A DNA stretch of 64,000 bases. Source: Acidimicrobiia bacterium (GTDB taxonomy: Bacteria; Actinomycetota; Acidimicrobiia; Acidimicrobiales; Poriferisodalaceae). The position numbers and the translations under genes are program-made. The notes under the pieces are model-generated. The model searched no databases. It had not been told where the DNA came from and saw only the letters and a program-made list of their open reading frames with translations. Positions within the stretch are counted from its first letter, which is position 1; every line of letters starts with the position of its first letter. Of this stretch, positions 26,995 to 37,369 are shown piece by piece. The stretch is taken from contig JAJDZE010000165.1 in assembly GCA_022824805.1 (NCBI GenBank), positions 1 to 64,000 on the forward strand, in the 5' to 3' direction.

Positions 26995-28791
26995 ATGAGG
27001 ATCACGACGACGCGCAGCGCGCAGCGGCGTCTCGGGCGGATGCTGATCGCTTTGCTCGCAGTGTTCGCGCTGATCGCCGCAGCGTGCGGCAGCGACGACG
27101 ACGGTGACGGCGCCGCGCCGGCGACCACCGCGGCGGCGGATTCGGGCGGCGATGGCGACGACATGGCTGACGACGACGATGGCATGGCCGGCGACGACGG
27201 CGATGGCATGGCCGACGACGACGACGGCCACGACCAGGATGACGACGACGGCGATGGCATGGCCGACGACGACATGGCTGCAGGCCCCGATGCGTGCAAC
27301 GGCGGGGCCAACGTGGGCGGGACGCTCATCATCGGCAGCACACAGGTGCCGCGGCACCTGAACGGCACCGTGCAGTCGGGTTATGCGACCGCCGTGCCCG
27401 GCACGCAGCTCAATGCGAGCCCCCTGCTCTACGACGACGAGTACAACCCCATGCCGTACCTGGCCGAGAGCTGGGACGTCGCCGACGACGGCCTGTCGGT
27501 GACGCTGCACCTGGTGGAGGACGCGGTGTTCCACGACGGCATGCCGATCACTTCCGCCGACGTGGCATTCTCGATCCAGACGGTGCAGGCCAACCACCCG
27601 TTCAAGCCGATGTACGCACCGGTGACGAGCGTGGACACACCAGACGAGCACACCGCGGTCATCAACCTCAGCCAACCCCACCCGGCGATCCTGCTGGCGA
27701 TGTCGCCCGGCCTGCTGCCGATCATCCCCAAGCACATCTTCGATGACGGCCAGGACATGCCGACCCACCCGCGCAACACCGAGAACTTCGTGGGCTCGGG
27801 ACCGTTCCGGCTGGCCGAGTACGAGCCGGGCACGATCATCCGCATGGAGCGCTTCGACGACTTCTTCATCGAGGGCACGCCGTGCCTCGACGAGATCGTG
27901 ATGGAGATCACGCCCGATTCGACGGCCATCGTGCTGAGCCTCGAGAACGGCACGACGCACCTGTCGTCCACTCTCGGCCCGGCAGCGAACGTGCTGCGCC
28001 TGATGGACAATCCCGATGTGGAGGTGACCTCTCAAGGCCATGAGGCGATCGGGCAGATCAACTGGCTGGAGTTCAACTTGGCCGACCCCGCCCTGTCTGA
28101 CGTGCGAGTGCGCCAAGCCATCGGGTACGCGATCGACCGCCAGTTCCTCTCCGAGGTCATCGAGCAGGGGCTCACTTTCCCCGTGCCGACCGGCATCGCC
28201 GCCGCCAGCCCGTTCCACAACGCGGATGTGAACCACTACGACAAGGACATCGACCGGGCCAAGCAGCTGCTGGCAGAGGCGGGCTACGGCGAAGGCGAGC
28301 TGGAGCTCACCATCGACTACATCCCGCCGGCGTTCGTGGTGCACGCCGAGTATGTGGTGCAGGCGCTGGAAGAAGCGGGCATCAATGTCGAGCTGAGCGT
28401 GTCGCCAGACTTCCCGACCTGGGCACAGCGAGTCTCCGGTGGCGACTACCAGATGACCATCAACCAGGTCTGGAACTGGGGCGATCCGGTCATCGGCGTC
28501 CACCGCACGTACCTGTGCGACAACCGGGTGGGCGTTATCTGGACCAACAACACGGGCTACTGCAATCCTGACGTCGACGCGCTGCTTGCTGCGGCGGGAC
28601 AGGAGCTCGACCCGGTGGCACGAGCCGGCCTGTACGCCGAGTTCCAGGAGATCGTGGCCGACGAGGTGCCGATCTTCTTCCTGAACACACCGTCGTTCTG
28701 GCAGGCCTACAACCCGTCGGTCATGAACCCGCCCACCAACAACATCTGGGGGCAGATGTCGCCGATGCACCAGGTCTGGCTGGACGAGTAG
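26995..28791 (+). CDS. peptide/oligopeptide ABC transporter substrate-binding lipoprotein
   Basis: Lipobox LIALLAVFALIAAACGSDDD, acidic Asp/Met/Gly linker, SBP_bac_5-like core (YLAESWDVADDGLSVTLHLVEDAVFHDGMPITSADVAFSIQ). Confidence 0.9.
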   Translation: MRITTTRSAQRRLGRMLIALLAVFALIAAACGSDDDGDGAAPATTAAADSGGDGDDMADDDDGMAGDDGDGMADDDDGHDQDDDDGDGMADDDMAAGPDACNGGANVGGTLIIGSTQVPRHLNGTVQSGYATAVPGTQLNASPLLYDDEYNPMPYLAESWDVADDGLSVTLHLVEDAVFHDGMPITSADVAFSIQTVQANHPFKPMYAPVTSVDTPDEHTAVINLSQPHPAILLAMSPGLLPIIPKHIFDDGQDMPTHPRNTENFVGSGPFRLAEYEPGTIIRMERFDDFFIEGTPCLDEIVMEITPDSTAIVLSLENGTTHLSSTLGPAANVLRLMDNPDVEVTSQGHEAIGQINWLEFNLADPALSDVRVRQAIGYAIDRQFLSEVIEQGLTFPVPTGIAAASPFHNADVNHYDKDIDRAKQLLAEAGYGEGELELTIDYIPPAFVVHAEYVVQALEEAGINVELSVSPDFPTWAQRVSGGDYQMTINQVWNWGDPVIGVHRTYLCDNRVGVIWTNNTGYCNPDVDALLAAAGQELDPVARAGLYAEFQEIVADEVPIFFLNTPSFWQAYNPSVMNPPTNNIWGQMSPMHQVWLDE

Positions 28792-28874
28792 CGGCAGCCG
28801 AGCCCCGTTCGGGCTGACGCTGACGTGACCGCCGGACCGGCGCCCAACGAGCACTGGCTCAACAAGGACAGACC

Positions 28875-29858
28875 ATGTTGAGGTCCATCGCTGCCAGGAT
28901 CGCCCAAGCACTCGGGCTGATCCTGGCAGTGATGTGCCTCAACTTCTTGCTGATCCACATCACGCCCGGCGATCCCGCCACGGTGATCGTGGGCGAGAGC
29001 GGCGCCGGAGACCCCGAGCTGCTCGACGAGATCCGGGCCCAGTACGGCCTGGACCGGCCGTTCATCGTGCAGCTGCTGTCCTACGTGGGCAGGGTTGCCA
29101 CCGGCGATCTGGGCGACTCGTACTTCTTCAACGAGCCGGTGACCTCGCTCATCGCCGAGCGTCTCTGGCCCACCGTCTTGCTGGTGGGCACTGCGCTGGC
29201 CTTCGCCGTCGCGGCCGGCACCATGGTCGGCGTCGCGACGGCGCGCCGCCCGGAGAGTCCGCTCAGCCATGGGGCCACGGTGCTGGCGCTCGTGGGCTTC
29301 TCGATGCCGGTGTTCTGGACCGGGATCATGCTGGTGATCCTGTTCGCCTCGACGTGGGAGCTGCTGCCGATCCAGGGCTGGCACGACGTGAGCTACGGCG
29401 AGGGCTTGCTCGCGAATGTGCTCGATGTCGGCGAGCACTTGGTGCTGCCCGCGCTCACGCTGGGGCTCATCTACCTGGCGCAGTACAGCCGCCTGTCGCG
29501 GGCATCGATGCTGGAAGTGCTGGAGTCGGACTATGTGCGCACAGCGCGGGCCAAGGGCCTGAACGAGCGTCGAGTGGTGTACAAGCACGCGCTGCGCAAC
29601 GCCGTCATCCCGGTGGTGACGGTGATCGGCCTGCAGTTCGGGGCGCTGCTGTCGGGTGCGTTGCTCGTCGAGACCGTGTTCAACTGGCCGGGGCTGGGCC
29701 GATTGGCGTTCGACTCGATCCTGCGCCGGGACACCTCGGTGCTGCTCGGCGTGCTGATGGTGTCGTCGGTGATGGTGATCGTGGCGAACCTGCTGACCGA
29801 CCTGCTGTACACGATCATCGACCCGCGCATCCGGCTGCGGGAGCGTTCCAATGTCTGA
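28875..29858 (+). CDS. dppB: peptide ABC transporter permease (DppB-like)
   Basis: [70 protein letters not shown]. Confidence 0.9.
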   Translation: MLRSIAARIAQALGLILAVMCLNFLLIHITPGDPATVIVGESGAGDPELLDEIRAQYGLDRPFIVQLLSYVGRVATGDLGDSYFFNEPVTSLIAERLWPTVLLVGTALAFAVAAGTMVGVATARRPESPLSHGATVLALVGFSMPVFWTGIMLVILFASTWELLPIQGWHDVSYGEGLLANVLDVGEHLVLPALTLGLIYLAQYSRLSRASMLEVLESDYVRTARAKGLNERRVVYKHALRNAVIPVVTVIGLQFGALLSGALLVETVFNWPGLGRLAFDSILRRDTSVLLGVLMVSSVMVIVANLLTDLLYTIIDPRIRLRERSNV

Positions 29859-30810
29859 CGCGATGGGACGCGGCGAGATGGCCGCCGCTGATCTGCCCGT
29901 CGCACCCGGCCCGGTGGCCGGTGACGAAGGCGGATCGGGAGGCCCAGGCCAGCAGAACGCCGGGGCGGTCAGACCCGGGCGAGAAACACTGCGGCTGTTC
30001 ATGCGCAACAAGGCAGCGGTGGCGGGCGTGGTGATGCTCGTCGGGATCATCTTCATGACGGTCGCCGGCCCGCGGATCTACGACAACGATCCCAAGGACA
30101 TCGTGGCGATCCCGCTCACTGGCCCAGGAGAGCTGGAAGAGGCGCGCCTGGGCACCGACTATCTGGGACGTGATGTTCTGGCCGGCGTGATCGGGGGCGG
30201 CACGACCAGCCTGACGGTGGCTGCCATGGCGGCTGCGATGGTGCTGGTGATCGGCATCAGCATCGGCGCACTCGCGGGCTACTACGGCGGCTGGCTCGAC
30301 AGCGCGCTCATGCGCTTCACCGAGTTCTTCCAAGTGCTGCCCGCGCTGCTGTTCGCGATGGTGCTGGTGGCCTTGTTCGAGCCGTCGATGTGGACGATCT
30401 CGTTCGCCATCGGCGTGGTCGCGTGGCCGGGGATCGCTCGTATCACCCGTGCGGAGTTCCTGAGGCTGAGGAACCTGGAGTTCGTGCGGGCAGCCCGAGC
30501 CGTGGGAGCGACCGACTGGCGCATCATTCGCAAGGTGGTGTTCCCCAATGCGCTGCCGCCGCTCATCGTGTCGGCCACGCTCATCATGGGCACGGCGATC
30601 CTGTTCGAGGCGGGGCTGGCGTTTTTGGGCCTTGGCGATCCCAACACCACGAGCTGGGGCTTGATGATCGGGCTGAACCGCGGGAACTTCCTGACTGCCT
30701 GGTGGTCGGTGACCTTCCCTGGCCTGGCGATCTTCTTCACCGTGCTGAGCTTCAGCCTCATCGGCGACGGGCTGCAGGATGCCTACAACCCCAAGCTGCG
30801 AGGACGCTGA
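29851..30810 (+). CDS. dppC: peptide ABC transporter permease (DppC-like)
   Basis: [90 protein letters not shown]. Confidence 0.9.
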   Translation: MSDAMGRGEMAAADLPVAPGPVAGDEGGSGGPGQQNAGAVRPGRETLRLFMRNKAAVAGVVMLVGIIFMTVAGPRIYDNDPKDIVAIPLTGPGELEEARLGTDYLGRDVLAGVIGGGTTSLTVAAMAAAMVLVIGISIGALAGYYGGWLDSALMRFTEFFQVLPALLFAMVLVALFEPSMWTISFAIGVVAWPGIARITRAEFLRLRNLEFVRAARAVGATDWRIIRKVVFPNALPPLIVSATLIMGTAILFEAGLAFLGLGDPNTTSWGLMIGLNRGNFLTAWWSVTFPGLAIFFTVLSFSLIGDGLQDAYNPKLRGR

Positions 30811-30813
30811 GCG

Positions 30814-31785
30814 ATGAGCGACCTGCCGAACGACAGCGGTACGCCCGGCGAGGGCGCAGCCGCGAACGGCACCCACGACACCGGGGCGTCGCCGAGACTG
30901 CAGGTTCGAGGCCTCACCGTCGCCTTCGACGAGTTCATCGCCGTGAACGACGTGTCGTTCGACCTGCACGACGGCGGGACGCTGGCGGTGGTCGGCGAGT
31001 CGGGCTCGGGCAAGTCGGTGACTGCGCTGTCGATCATGCGCCTCATCGAGATCGGCACCCGGGCACAGATCCGCAGCGGCGAGGTGCTGTTCCGCCACGA
31101 CGACGGCAGCGTCGACGACCTGCTGCAGCTGCCCGAGCCGCAGATGCGATCGATCCGGGGCGACCGCATCTCGATGATCTTTCAAGAACCGCTGACCAGC
31201 CTCAACCCCGTCTACACCGTCGGCAGCCAGATCAGCGAGGCGCTGCGGCTGCACCGCGGCATGAACCGCAGCGAGGCGCGCGAGCGCACCTTGGAGATGC
31301 TCAACCGGGTGCGCATCCCCGACGCTGCGCGGCGGATCGACCAGTACCCCCACGAGATGTCGGGCGGGATGCGCCAGCGGGTGATGATCGCCATGGCGCT
31401 CGCCTGCGACCCGGCGATCCTCATCGCGGACGAGCCCACCACCGCTCTGGACGTGACGATCCAGGCGCAGATCCTCGCCCTGATCGCCGAGATGCAGCGC
31501 GAGACCGGCGCCGCCGTGCTGATCATCACCCACGACATGGGCGTGGTTGCCGAGATCGCCGACGAGGTGGTGGTGATGCAGCAGTCGCGCCTGGTCGAGC
31601 GCGGCAACGTCTCGGACATCTTCGACCGGCCCAGCGAGCCCTACACGCAGTCGCTGCTGGCGGCGGTGCCGCGCCTGGGGTCGATGGCCGGCGTTGATGC
31701 CCCGCAGCGTTTCAACCTGATCGATCCCGATGCGCTGGCGGCTGCGGGCGCCGGGGCGGACAGCGAGGGGAGCTCGGACTCGTGA
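30814..31785 (+). CDS. dppD: peptide ABC transporter ATP-binding protein (DppD-like)
   Basis: [85 protein letters not shown]. Confidence 0.93.
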   Translation: MSDLPNDSGTPGEGAAANGTHDTGASPRLQVRGLTVAFDEFIAVNDVSFDLHDGGTLAVVGESGSGKSVTALSIMRLIEIGTRAQIRSGEVLFRHDDGSVDDLLQLPEPQMRSIRGDRISMIFQEPLTSLNPVYTVGSQISEALRLHRGMNRSEARERTLEMLNRVRIPDAARRIDQYPHEMSGGMRQRVMIAMALACDPAILIADEPTTALDVTIQAQILALIAEMQRETGAAVLIITHDMGVVAEIADEVVVMQQSRLVERGNVSDIFDRPSEPYTQSLLAAVPRLGSMAGVDAPQRFNLIDPDALAAAGAGADSEGSSDS

Positions 31786-31796
31786 CGCAGCAAGAT

Positions 31797-31880
31797 CCCC
31801 CAGAGGCTGAGCCGAATGGCGAAGCCGTGGCCCGAGCGGCCCGTGAGCGCAGCGAACAAGAGCGGGAGGCAACAGCTGAC
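31797..31880 (+). repeat. dispersed structured repeat, copy 4 (subtype B)
   Basis: AGAGGCTGAGCCGAATGGCGAAGCCGTGGCCCGAGCGGCCCGTGAGCGCAGCGAACAAGAGCGGGAGGCAAC between dppD and the probable dppF start. Confidence 0.85.
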
Positions 31881-31898
31881 GCAACGGGACGTTCCGCC

Positions 31899-32822
31899 AT
31901 GTCGCGCCCGTCCCGTGAGCCGATCGTCGAGGTCGAAGCGCTCACCAAGCATTTCGGGGCCAGTCATGGCGCCCGTGTGCACGCCGTGGAGCAGGTCAGC
32001 CTGCACATCGACCGCGGCGAGACGCTGGCGGTGGTCGGCGAGAGCGGCTGCGGCAAGTCGACGCTGGCGTACCTGATCATGCGCCTGTTGAATCCGACCA
32101 GCGGCACCATCCGGCTCGACGGCGCCGACATCACGAACCTGGGGGCGCGGGCGCTGCGACCCCACCGGCGCAAGGCACAGATCGTCTTCCAGGACCCCTT
32201 CGCCAGCCTCGATCCTCGCCGCTCGGTGGGCAAGGCGATTGCCGAGCCGCTCGAGATCCATCGTGCGGTGCCCAAGCGGGAGATCAACGAGGTGGTCGCC
32301 GAGCTGCTGCGGCGAGTCGGCATGTCGCCCGACGACATGCGGCAGTACCCGCACCAGTTCTCCGGGGGTCAGCGCCAGCGCATCTGCATTGCCCGGGCGC
32401 TGGCGCTGCGGCCCGAGCTGGTGATCGCCGACGAAGCGGTGTCCGCGCTGGACGTCTCGATCCAGGCGCAAGTCGTCAACCTGATGATGGACTTGCAGGA
32501 CGAGATGGGCCTGTCGTACCTGTTCATCAGCCACGACCTCGCCGTCGTGGAGCGGATCGCTCACCGGGTGGGCGTGATGTACCTCGGACAGATCGTCGAG
32601 CTGGGTCCGCGCCGGGCCATCTTCGAGAACCCCACGCACGACTACACCAAGCGGTTGCTCGATGCGGTGCCGATCGCCGATCCGGCTCGTCGCCGCACTG
32701 ACAGATCGGTGCAGACCGACGAGGTGCCCAGTCCGGTCTTCGAAGCCGGTACTGCCCCCGAACCTGTGACGCTGGTCGAGGTGGCGCCAGGGCACCTCGT
32801 GGCGCAACAGGCGCCCGCCTGA
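31899..32822 (+). CDS. dppF: peptide ABC transporter ATP-binding protein (DppF-like)
   Basis: [91 protein letters not shown] is open from GTG 31782 through the repeat; ATG 31899 preferred because family homology starts there. Confidence 0.88.
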   Translation: MSRPSREPIVEVEALTKHFGASHGARVHAVEQVSLHIDRGETLAVVGESGCGKSTLAYLIMRLLNPTSGTIRLDGADITNLGARALRPHRRKAQIVFQDPFASLDPRRSVGKAIAEPLEIHRAVPKREINEVVAELLRRVGMSPDDMRQYPHQFSGGQRQRICIARALALRPELVIADEAVSALDVSIQAQVVNLMMDLQDEMGLSYLFISHDLAVVERIAHRVGVMYLGQIVELGPRRAIFENPTHDYTKRLLDAVPIADPARRRTDRSVQTDEVPSPVFEAGTAPEPVTLVEVAPGHLVAQQAPA

Positions 32823-34501
32823 TGGGGACGAACGAACCGTTCGTGATCTACCCGGCTCGGCGGGTCATCACCATCAACCCCGCGTTTCCCTTCGGCGACG
32901 CCGTGGCAGTGGCCGGCGACCGCATCCTGGGTGTCGGCAGCACCGACGAGCTGGCGTCGTGGGGCGAGCACCGGATCGACGATTGCTTTGCAGAGCACGT
33001 GATCATGCCCGGGTTCATCGAGGCGCACTGCCACGTCATGTCGGGCGGGCTGTGGAATTCCACCTACGTCGGCTTCTTCGACCGGCGCGATCCACAGGGG
33101 CTGCTGTGGCCGGGCTGTACGTCGATCGACGATGTGCTCGAACGGCTGGCCAAGGCCGCGGCGGACATGACCGACGATTCCCAGACCCTGCTGGCCTGGG
33201 GCCTCGACCCCATCTACTTCCCAGGCGAGCGGCTCGTGGCCAGCCACTTGGACACGGTGACCGGCGACCGGCCGACGCTGATACTGCATGCCAGCGGGCA
33301 CCTGGCCACGATCAACTCGGCGCTCATGGACCGTTGCGGCATCGACGAGACGGCGACCAGCCCGGGTGTCGCCCGCGGCGCTGACGGCCTGCCCAACGGC
33401 GAGCTGCATGAGCCCGCCGGGATGATGCTGGCCGGCGAAGCGTTCGCCGACATGATGAAGGCCAACCGCACCGAGCAATCTCGCTGGCGCTATGCGAGCG
33501 AAGCTCGCAACGCGGGGCACACCTTGCTGACCGACTTGGGCACCACGCAGCTCTGGGACCCTGACCAGCTCAGCAACTGGAAGAAGGTGACCAGCGATCC
33601 GGCCTATCCGGCGCGGGTGATGGTGGCGATGTCGAACCTCTTCGGTGGCACAGCCGACCCGGCTGAGCTGGCCGAGCTGTGCGTGCAGTTGAAGAGCGAG
33701 CAGACCGACAAGCTGCGCTTCGGCATCGTCAAGCTGATCTTGGACGGCTCGATCCAAGGCTTCACCGCGCGCATCAGCTGGCCGCACTACTACAAGCCGC
33801 CGCCTGGGCACATCGGCAACGGCATGTGGCTGACGGCGCCCGACCAGATGGCCGACCTGGTCGATCCGTACCACCGAGCCGGTCTGACCGTGCACTGTCA
33901 CTGCAATGGCGACGAGGCCACGGAGGCATTCGTGGAAGCCGTCGAGCAGGTGCTCGAGCGCTGTCCCCGCTGGGATCACCGCCACACCGTGCAGCACTGC
34001 CAGCTCACCACGCCCGACCAGTACCGCCGCATGGCAGCGCTCGGCATGTGCGCCAACATCTTCTCGAACCACATCTACTACTGGGGCGACCAGCACCGGG
34101 ACGTGACCGTGGGGCCCGAGCGTGCGGCGCGGATGGATGCCTGCGCCACGGCGCTGGCCAGCGGCGTCAGCTTCTCGATCCACTCCGATTCGCCGATCAC
34201 GCCGCTGGGGCACCTGCAGACGGCGTGGTGCGCAGTCAACCGGGTCACGGCATCGGGCCAGGTGCTGGGACCCGACGAGCGAATCGGCGTGCCGGACGCG
34301 CTGCGGGCCATCACCATCGAGGCGGCCCGGCAGATCAAGATGGACGGCGAGATCGGCAGCATCGAGGCCGGCAAGCTGGCCGACTTCGCCGTGCTCGAGG
34401 ACGACCCGCTCGCCGTCGACCCGATGGCGCTGCGTGACATCGGTGTGTGGGGCACGGTGCTGGGCGGCGTCCCCCAGCCTGCGCAGATCAGCGACTCCTA
34501 A
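32822..34501 (+). CDS. amidohydrolase family protein (amidohydrolase_3/YtcJ-like)
   Basis: HVIMPGFIEAHCHVMSGG, ...IHSDSPITPLGHLQTAWCAVNR..., IGSIEAGKLADFAVLEDDPLAVDP. Start overlaps the dppF stop (TGATG). Confidence 0.87.
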   Translation: MGTNEPFVIYPARRVITINPAFPFGDAVAVAGDRILGVGSTDELASWGEHRIDDCFAEHVIMPGFIEAHCHVMSGGLWNSTYVGFFDRRDPQGLLWPGCTSIDDVLERLAKAAADMTDDSQTLLAWGLDPIYFPGERLVASHLDTVTGDRPTLILHASGHLATINSALMDRCGIDETATSPGVARGADGLPNGELHEPAGMMLAGEAFADMMKANRTEQSRWRYASEARNAGHTLLTDLGTTQLWDPDQLSNWKKVTSDPAYPARVMVAMSNLFGGTADPAELAELCVQLKSEQTDKLRFGIVKLILDGSIQGFTARISWPHYYKPPPGHIGNGMWLTAPDQMADLVDPYHRAGLTVHCHCNGDEATEAFVEAVEQVLERCPRWDHRHTVQHCQLTTPDQYRRMAALGMCANIFSNHIYYWGDQHRDVTVGPERAARMDACATALASGVSFSIHSDSPITPLGHLQTAWCAVNRVTASGQVLGPDERIGVPDALRAITIEAARQIKMDGEIGSIEAGKLADFAVLEDDPLAVDPMALRDIGVWGTVLGGVPQPAQISDS

Positions 34502-34570
34502 GGGCCGCTCCGGCGGCGGGCGCACGCCATTAAGCGGCGATGTCGCGGGCGCAGGCAAGATGAGCAGCAG

Positions 34571-35566
34571 ATGAGCACTCCGCGCCTTCCCGTAACCGTC
34601 GTAGGCGGCTACCTCGGCGCGGGCAAGACGACGCTGGTGAACCATGTGCTGCGTTCGTCCGACGAGCGCATCGCGGTGATCGTCAACGACTTCGGCGAGA
34701 TCTCCATCGACGAAGACCTGATCGTGGCCGCCGACAGCGACAAGCTGACGTTGGCCAACGGCTGCATCTGCTGCACGCTCGCCGACGGGTTCGCCGCCGC
34801 TCTCATGCAGATCCGCTCAGCGGGCACGCTCCCGCAGCGCCTGCTCATCGAGGCCAGCGGTGTCGCCGACCCGACCCAGATTGCGGCCTACGGGCACACG
34901 CCCGGGCTGCGACTGGACGCCGTGGTGGTCATGGCAGATGCCGAGCAGGTGCGACGCCAAGCCGACGACCGCTGGGTGGCCGACACCGTGCGGATGCAGC
35001 TTGCAGCCGCAGACCTGCTGGTGGTCAACAAGATCGACTTGCTCGACGATGCCAGAAAGGCCGACGACCTGTGCGACTGGCTGGCCGGGCTCTCGGCCGG
35101 CGCCACTGTCGTGCGCGCGAGTCGAGCTGCGGTGCCCATCGATGTGCTGCTCGGCCCCCGATCGGCCCGCGACACAGCCAGCGCCCGTGAACGACCGGCA
35201 CCCGAGGGGGCCGCTGCTCCCGGATGGCACGCGGTAGAGGATCTCTTCGAATCGCAGACCGTCGTCCTCAAAGCGCCGATTGGGATGCCCGTCATCGAGG
35301 CATTGCTCGCCAATCTGCCCGACGCCGTCGTCCGCCTCAAGGGCTTGGTGCAAGCAGTGCCACCCGCCAGCGAGAGCGATGCGAACGCCAGAGAAACCGC
35401 CGACGCGACCGCCTACCTGATCGAAGCCGTCGGAAAGCGCACCTCGATGACCCCCCACGCCACGGACCCCACCCAGCCGCCACCCCGCTGGGCCATCAGC
35501 CTCATATCCCACAAGGGCGCCCTCCCCCCCAACTGGCTCCAAGCGAGGCTGCGCCCTGATCGCTGA
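34571..35566 (+). CDS. CobW/HypB/UreG (G3E) family GTP-binding protein
   Basis: PVTVVGGYLGAGKTTLVNHVL (P-loop), VIVNDFGEISIDEDL, LTLANGCICCTLADGF (CxCC), VVNKIDLLD. Confidence 0.92.
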   Translation: MSTPRLPVTVVGGYLGAGKTTLVNHVLRSSDERIAVIVNDFGEISIDEDLIVAADSDKLTLANGCICCTLADGFAAALMQIRSAGTLPQRLLIEASGVADPTQIAAYGHTPGLRLDAVVVMADAEQVRRQADDRWVADTVRMQLAAADLLVVNKIDLLDDARKADDLCDWLAGLSAGATVVRASRAAVPIDVLLGPRSARDTASARERPAPEGAAAPGWHAVEDLFESQTVVLKAPIGMPVIEALLANLPDAVVRLKGLVQAVPPASESDANARETADATAYLIEAVGKRTSMTPHATDPTQPPPRWAISLISHKGALPPNWLQARLRPDR

Positions 35567-35650
35567 GTCGTCCCGGTGCGCGGCCTGCGGCGCGGGCTTG
35601 GTCGGCGCCCGAGGCAGGGGACTCTGAACCGATTGCGCCGGCAATTGGGG

Positions 35651-36928
35651 TCAGATCTCCCAGAGGTACGACAGGGGAAGTGCCACGATGCGATCTGCCA
35701 CGGGCAGCGGTGCTGAGCCTGTGTAGAGAACGAGGCCGATCTCGAACCTGTCTCCGATGAGGTCCCTGAGCCATGTCAGCCACTTGGCGTCGGTGGGCCG
35801 CACCGTCGCACCGGCCTTGATCTCGACCGCGATCACCCGACCGTCCGGTCGCTCGATGAGCAGATCCACCTCGCGTCCGCGGGAGTCGCGGTAGTGACAG
35901 AAGTTGAGAGGCTGGCCCATCGCCGCGGCTTGGCGACGCAGCTCGTTGACCGCGAAAGTCTCGTGCAGCGGTCCGCGCTGCTCGCTGGCCGGACCATCCA
36001 GCGACTTCGCGGTGAGCCCCAGCAGCGCCGTCGCTAGTCCGGTGTCGTTGACATGGACCTTCGGGCGGCGCTTGGCGCGTGTGGCCGCGCCGGTAGCCCA
36101 ACCGGACATGCGGGTAACGAGGTGAGTCATCTCCAGGTACGACAGGTAGTCGGCAGTGGTGTCGATGCTGCCCAACTCCAGGTCGCGATGGATGTCGCGC
36201 ATCACGAGTTCTGAGGCCGTCCTGGCCGCGGCCGCTCGGAGCAGGCGCGCCAGCTCGGTGGACCGTCGAGCCCCAGTTACCTCGACGATGTCGCGAGTCA
36301 CAGCGGTATGCACATATGCGTCGAACCACAGTCGGCGATCTGATTCCCCCAAGCTGATCGCTTCGGGGTAGCCGCCACGACAGATGCGGTCGGCATAGTC
36401 GGCCCGGGTCGCTGCTGACGGTGCGGCATGCAAGAACTCGTGGATTGCGGTCGCGGGGGCGCGAGCGTTGTCAAGCAAGTAAGGCAACAAACCGTCGCCG
36501 ATGCCTTCCATTTCGACCTGTGAGAACGGCGCTAGGTCGAAGAACACTGCTCGGCCCGCCAGCGACTCCGAGAACACCGGAACCGTCAGGAAGTTCGTCG
36601 AGCCGGTCAGCAGGTAGCCACCCGGCGTCGGATCGGCATCGACCGCCAGCTTGACGGAGCGGATGAGGTCGTCGCCGCCCCGCTGCACCTCGTCGATCAC
36701 GATCGGCCGGGGGCGGCCGGCTATGAAGCCTGTCGGATCGTCGAGCGCGAATGAGCGAACTGTCGGATCGTCGAGATTGAGGTAGGTGCCACTGCCCACG
36801 ATCCGGTGCGCCAAGGTCGTCTTGCCCGACTGCCGTGGCCCCCCGAGCACGACGACTCGAAAGGTGTCCAGCGAATGCCGCAACCTGGGCTCAATGCGAC
36901 GTTGGACTTCCCCGTGCCCCCTCAACAC
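35651..36928 (-). CDS. AAA ATPase (AAA_14) with C-terminal DUF4143 domain
   Basis: VVVLGGPRQSGKTTLAHRIVGSGTYLNLDDPTVRSFALDDPTGFI, PIVIDEVQRGGDDLIRSVKLAVD, GYLLTGSTNFLT, VHVNDTGLATALLG, NELRRQAAAMGQPLNFCHYRDSRGREVDLLIERPDGRVIAVEIKAG. Confidence 0.92.
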   Translation of the reverse strand: MLRGHGEVQRRIEPRLRHSLDTFRVVVLGGPRQSGKTTLAHRIVGSGTYLNLDDPTVRSFALDDPTGFIAGRPRPIVIDEVQRGGDDLIRSVKLAVDADPTPGGYLLTGSTNFLTVPVFSESLAGRAVFFDLAPFSQVEMEGIGDGLLPYLLDNARAPATAIHEFLHAAPSAATRADYADRICRGGYPEAISLGESDRRLWFDAYVHTAVTRDIVEVTGARRSTELARLLRAAAARTASELVMRDIHRDLELGSIDTTADYLSYLEMTHLVTRMSGWATGAATRAKRRPKVHVNDTGLATALLGLTAKSLDGPASEQRGPLHETFAVNELRRQAAAMGQPLNFCHYRDSRGREVDLLIERPDGRVIAVEIKAGATVRPTDAKWLTWLRDLIGDRFEIGLVLYTGSAPLPVADRIVALPLSYLWEI

Positions 36929-37021
36929 CGATATGCCTCCTTGCCCTCATCCCGGCTCGAAATGTCGGACCCGGCAAATGCGCCGGTTTGCGTCCTCACT
37001 TTCTCTGGCTATGTCAGCCTA

Positions 37022-37058
37022 CTAGGCGTTTTACCGCATGGCTAGTAGGTGTTTTACC
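37022..37058. promoter_or_regulatory. pair of direct repeats upstream of the AAA_14/DUF4143 gene
   Basis: On the minus strand GGTAAAACACCTACTAG and GGTAAAACGCCTAGTAG (2 mismatches), spaced 23 bp start to start, about 100 bp upstream of the GTG at 36928. Confidence 0.4.
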
Positions 37059-37369
37059 AACCTGTAACAGCGGTCATTTCCAGAGGGCGCAGATCGGGAT
37101 GGCCTCGATGCGGTCGCCGAGGGTGTACCGATCCGAGGCCTGTATCGGCCGGAATGTCCCTATTGCGCATGTCTTGATGTATGTATTGCGCATCTCGTAA
37201 TGCACCCTTTTCGCATACGCCAGTGTCGCTGCAGCGCAATCCGACGACATTGAGTGTGCCGCTGGCACAGGTGCTCGGGTCGCCGGGGGCGGTTGCGTGC
37301 CAGACTCATCGGGCGGGCAGCCGACTGCGCCGAAGCCCTGATCCTGAGTTCTGAGCCTGGAGTGCTGAC

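Noticed and set aside
26845-28911. 688-aa minus-strand ORF
   Set aside because: Shadow of the peptide-binding SBP gene; no domain-like sequence.
29815-31884. 689-aa minus-strand ORF
   Set aside because: Shadow over dppC and dppD; composition typical of antisense high-GC frames.
32642-34645. 667-aa minus-strand ORF
   Set aside because: Shadow of the amidohydrolase gene.
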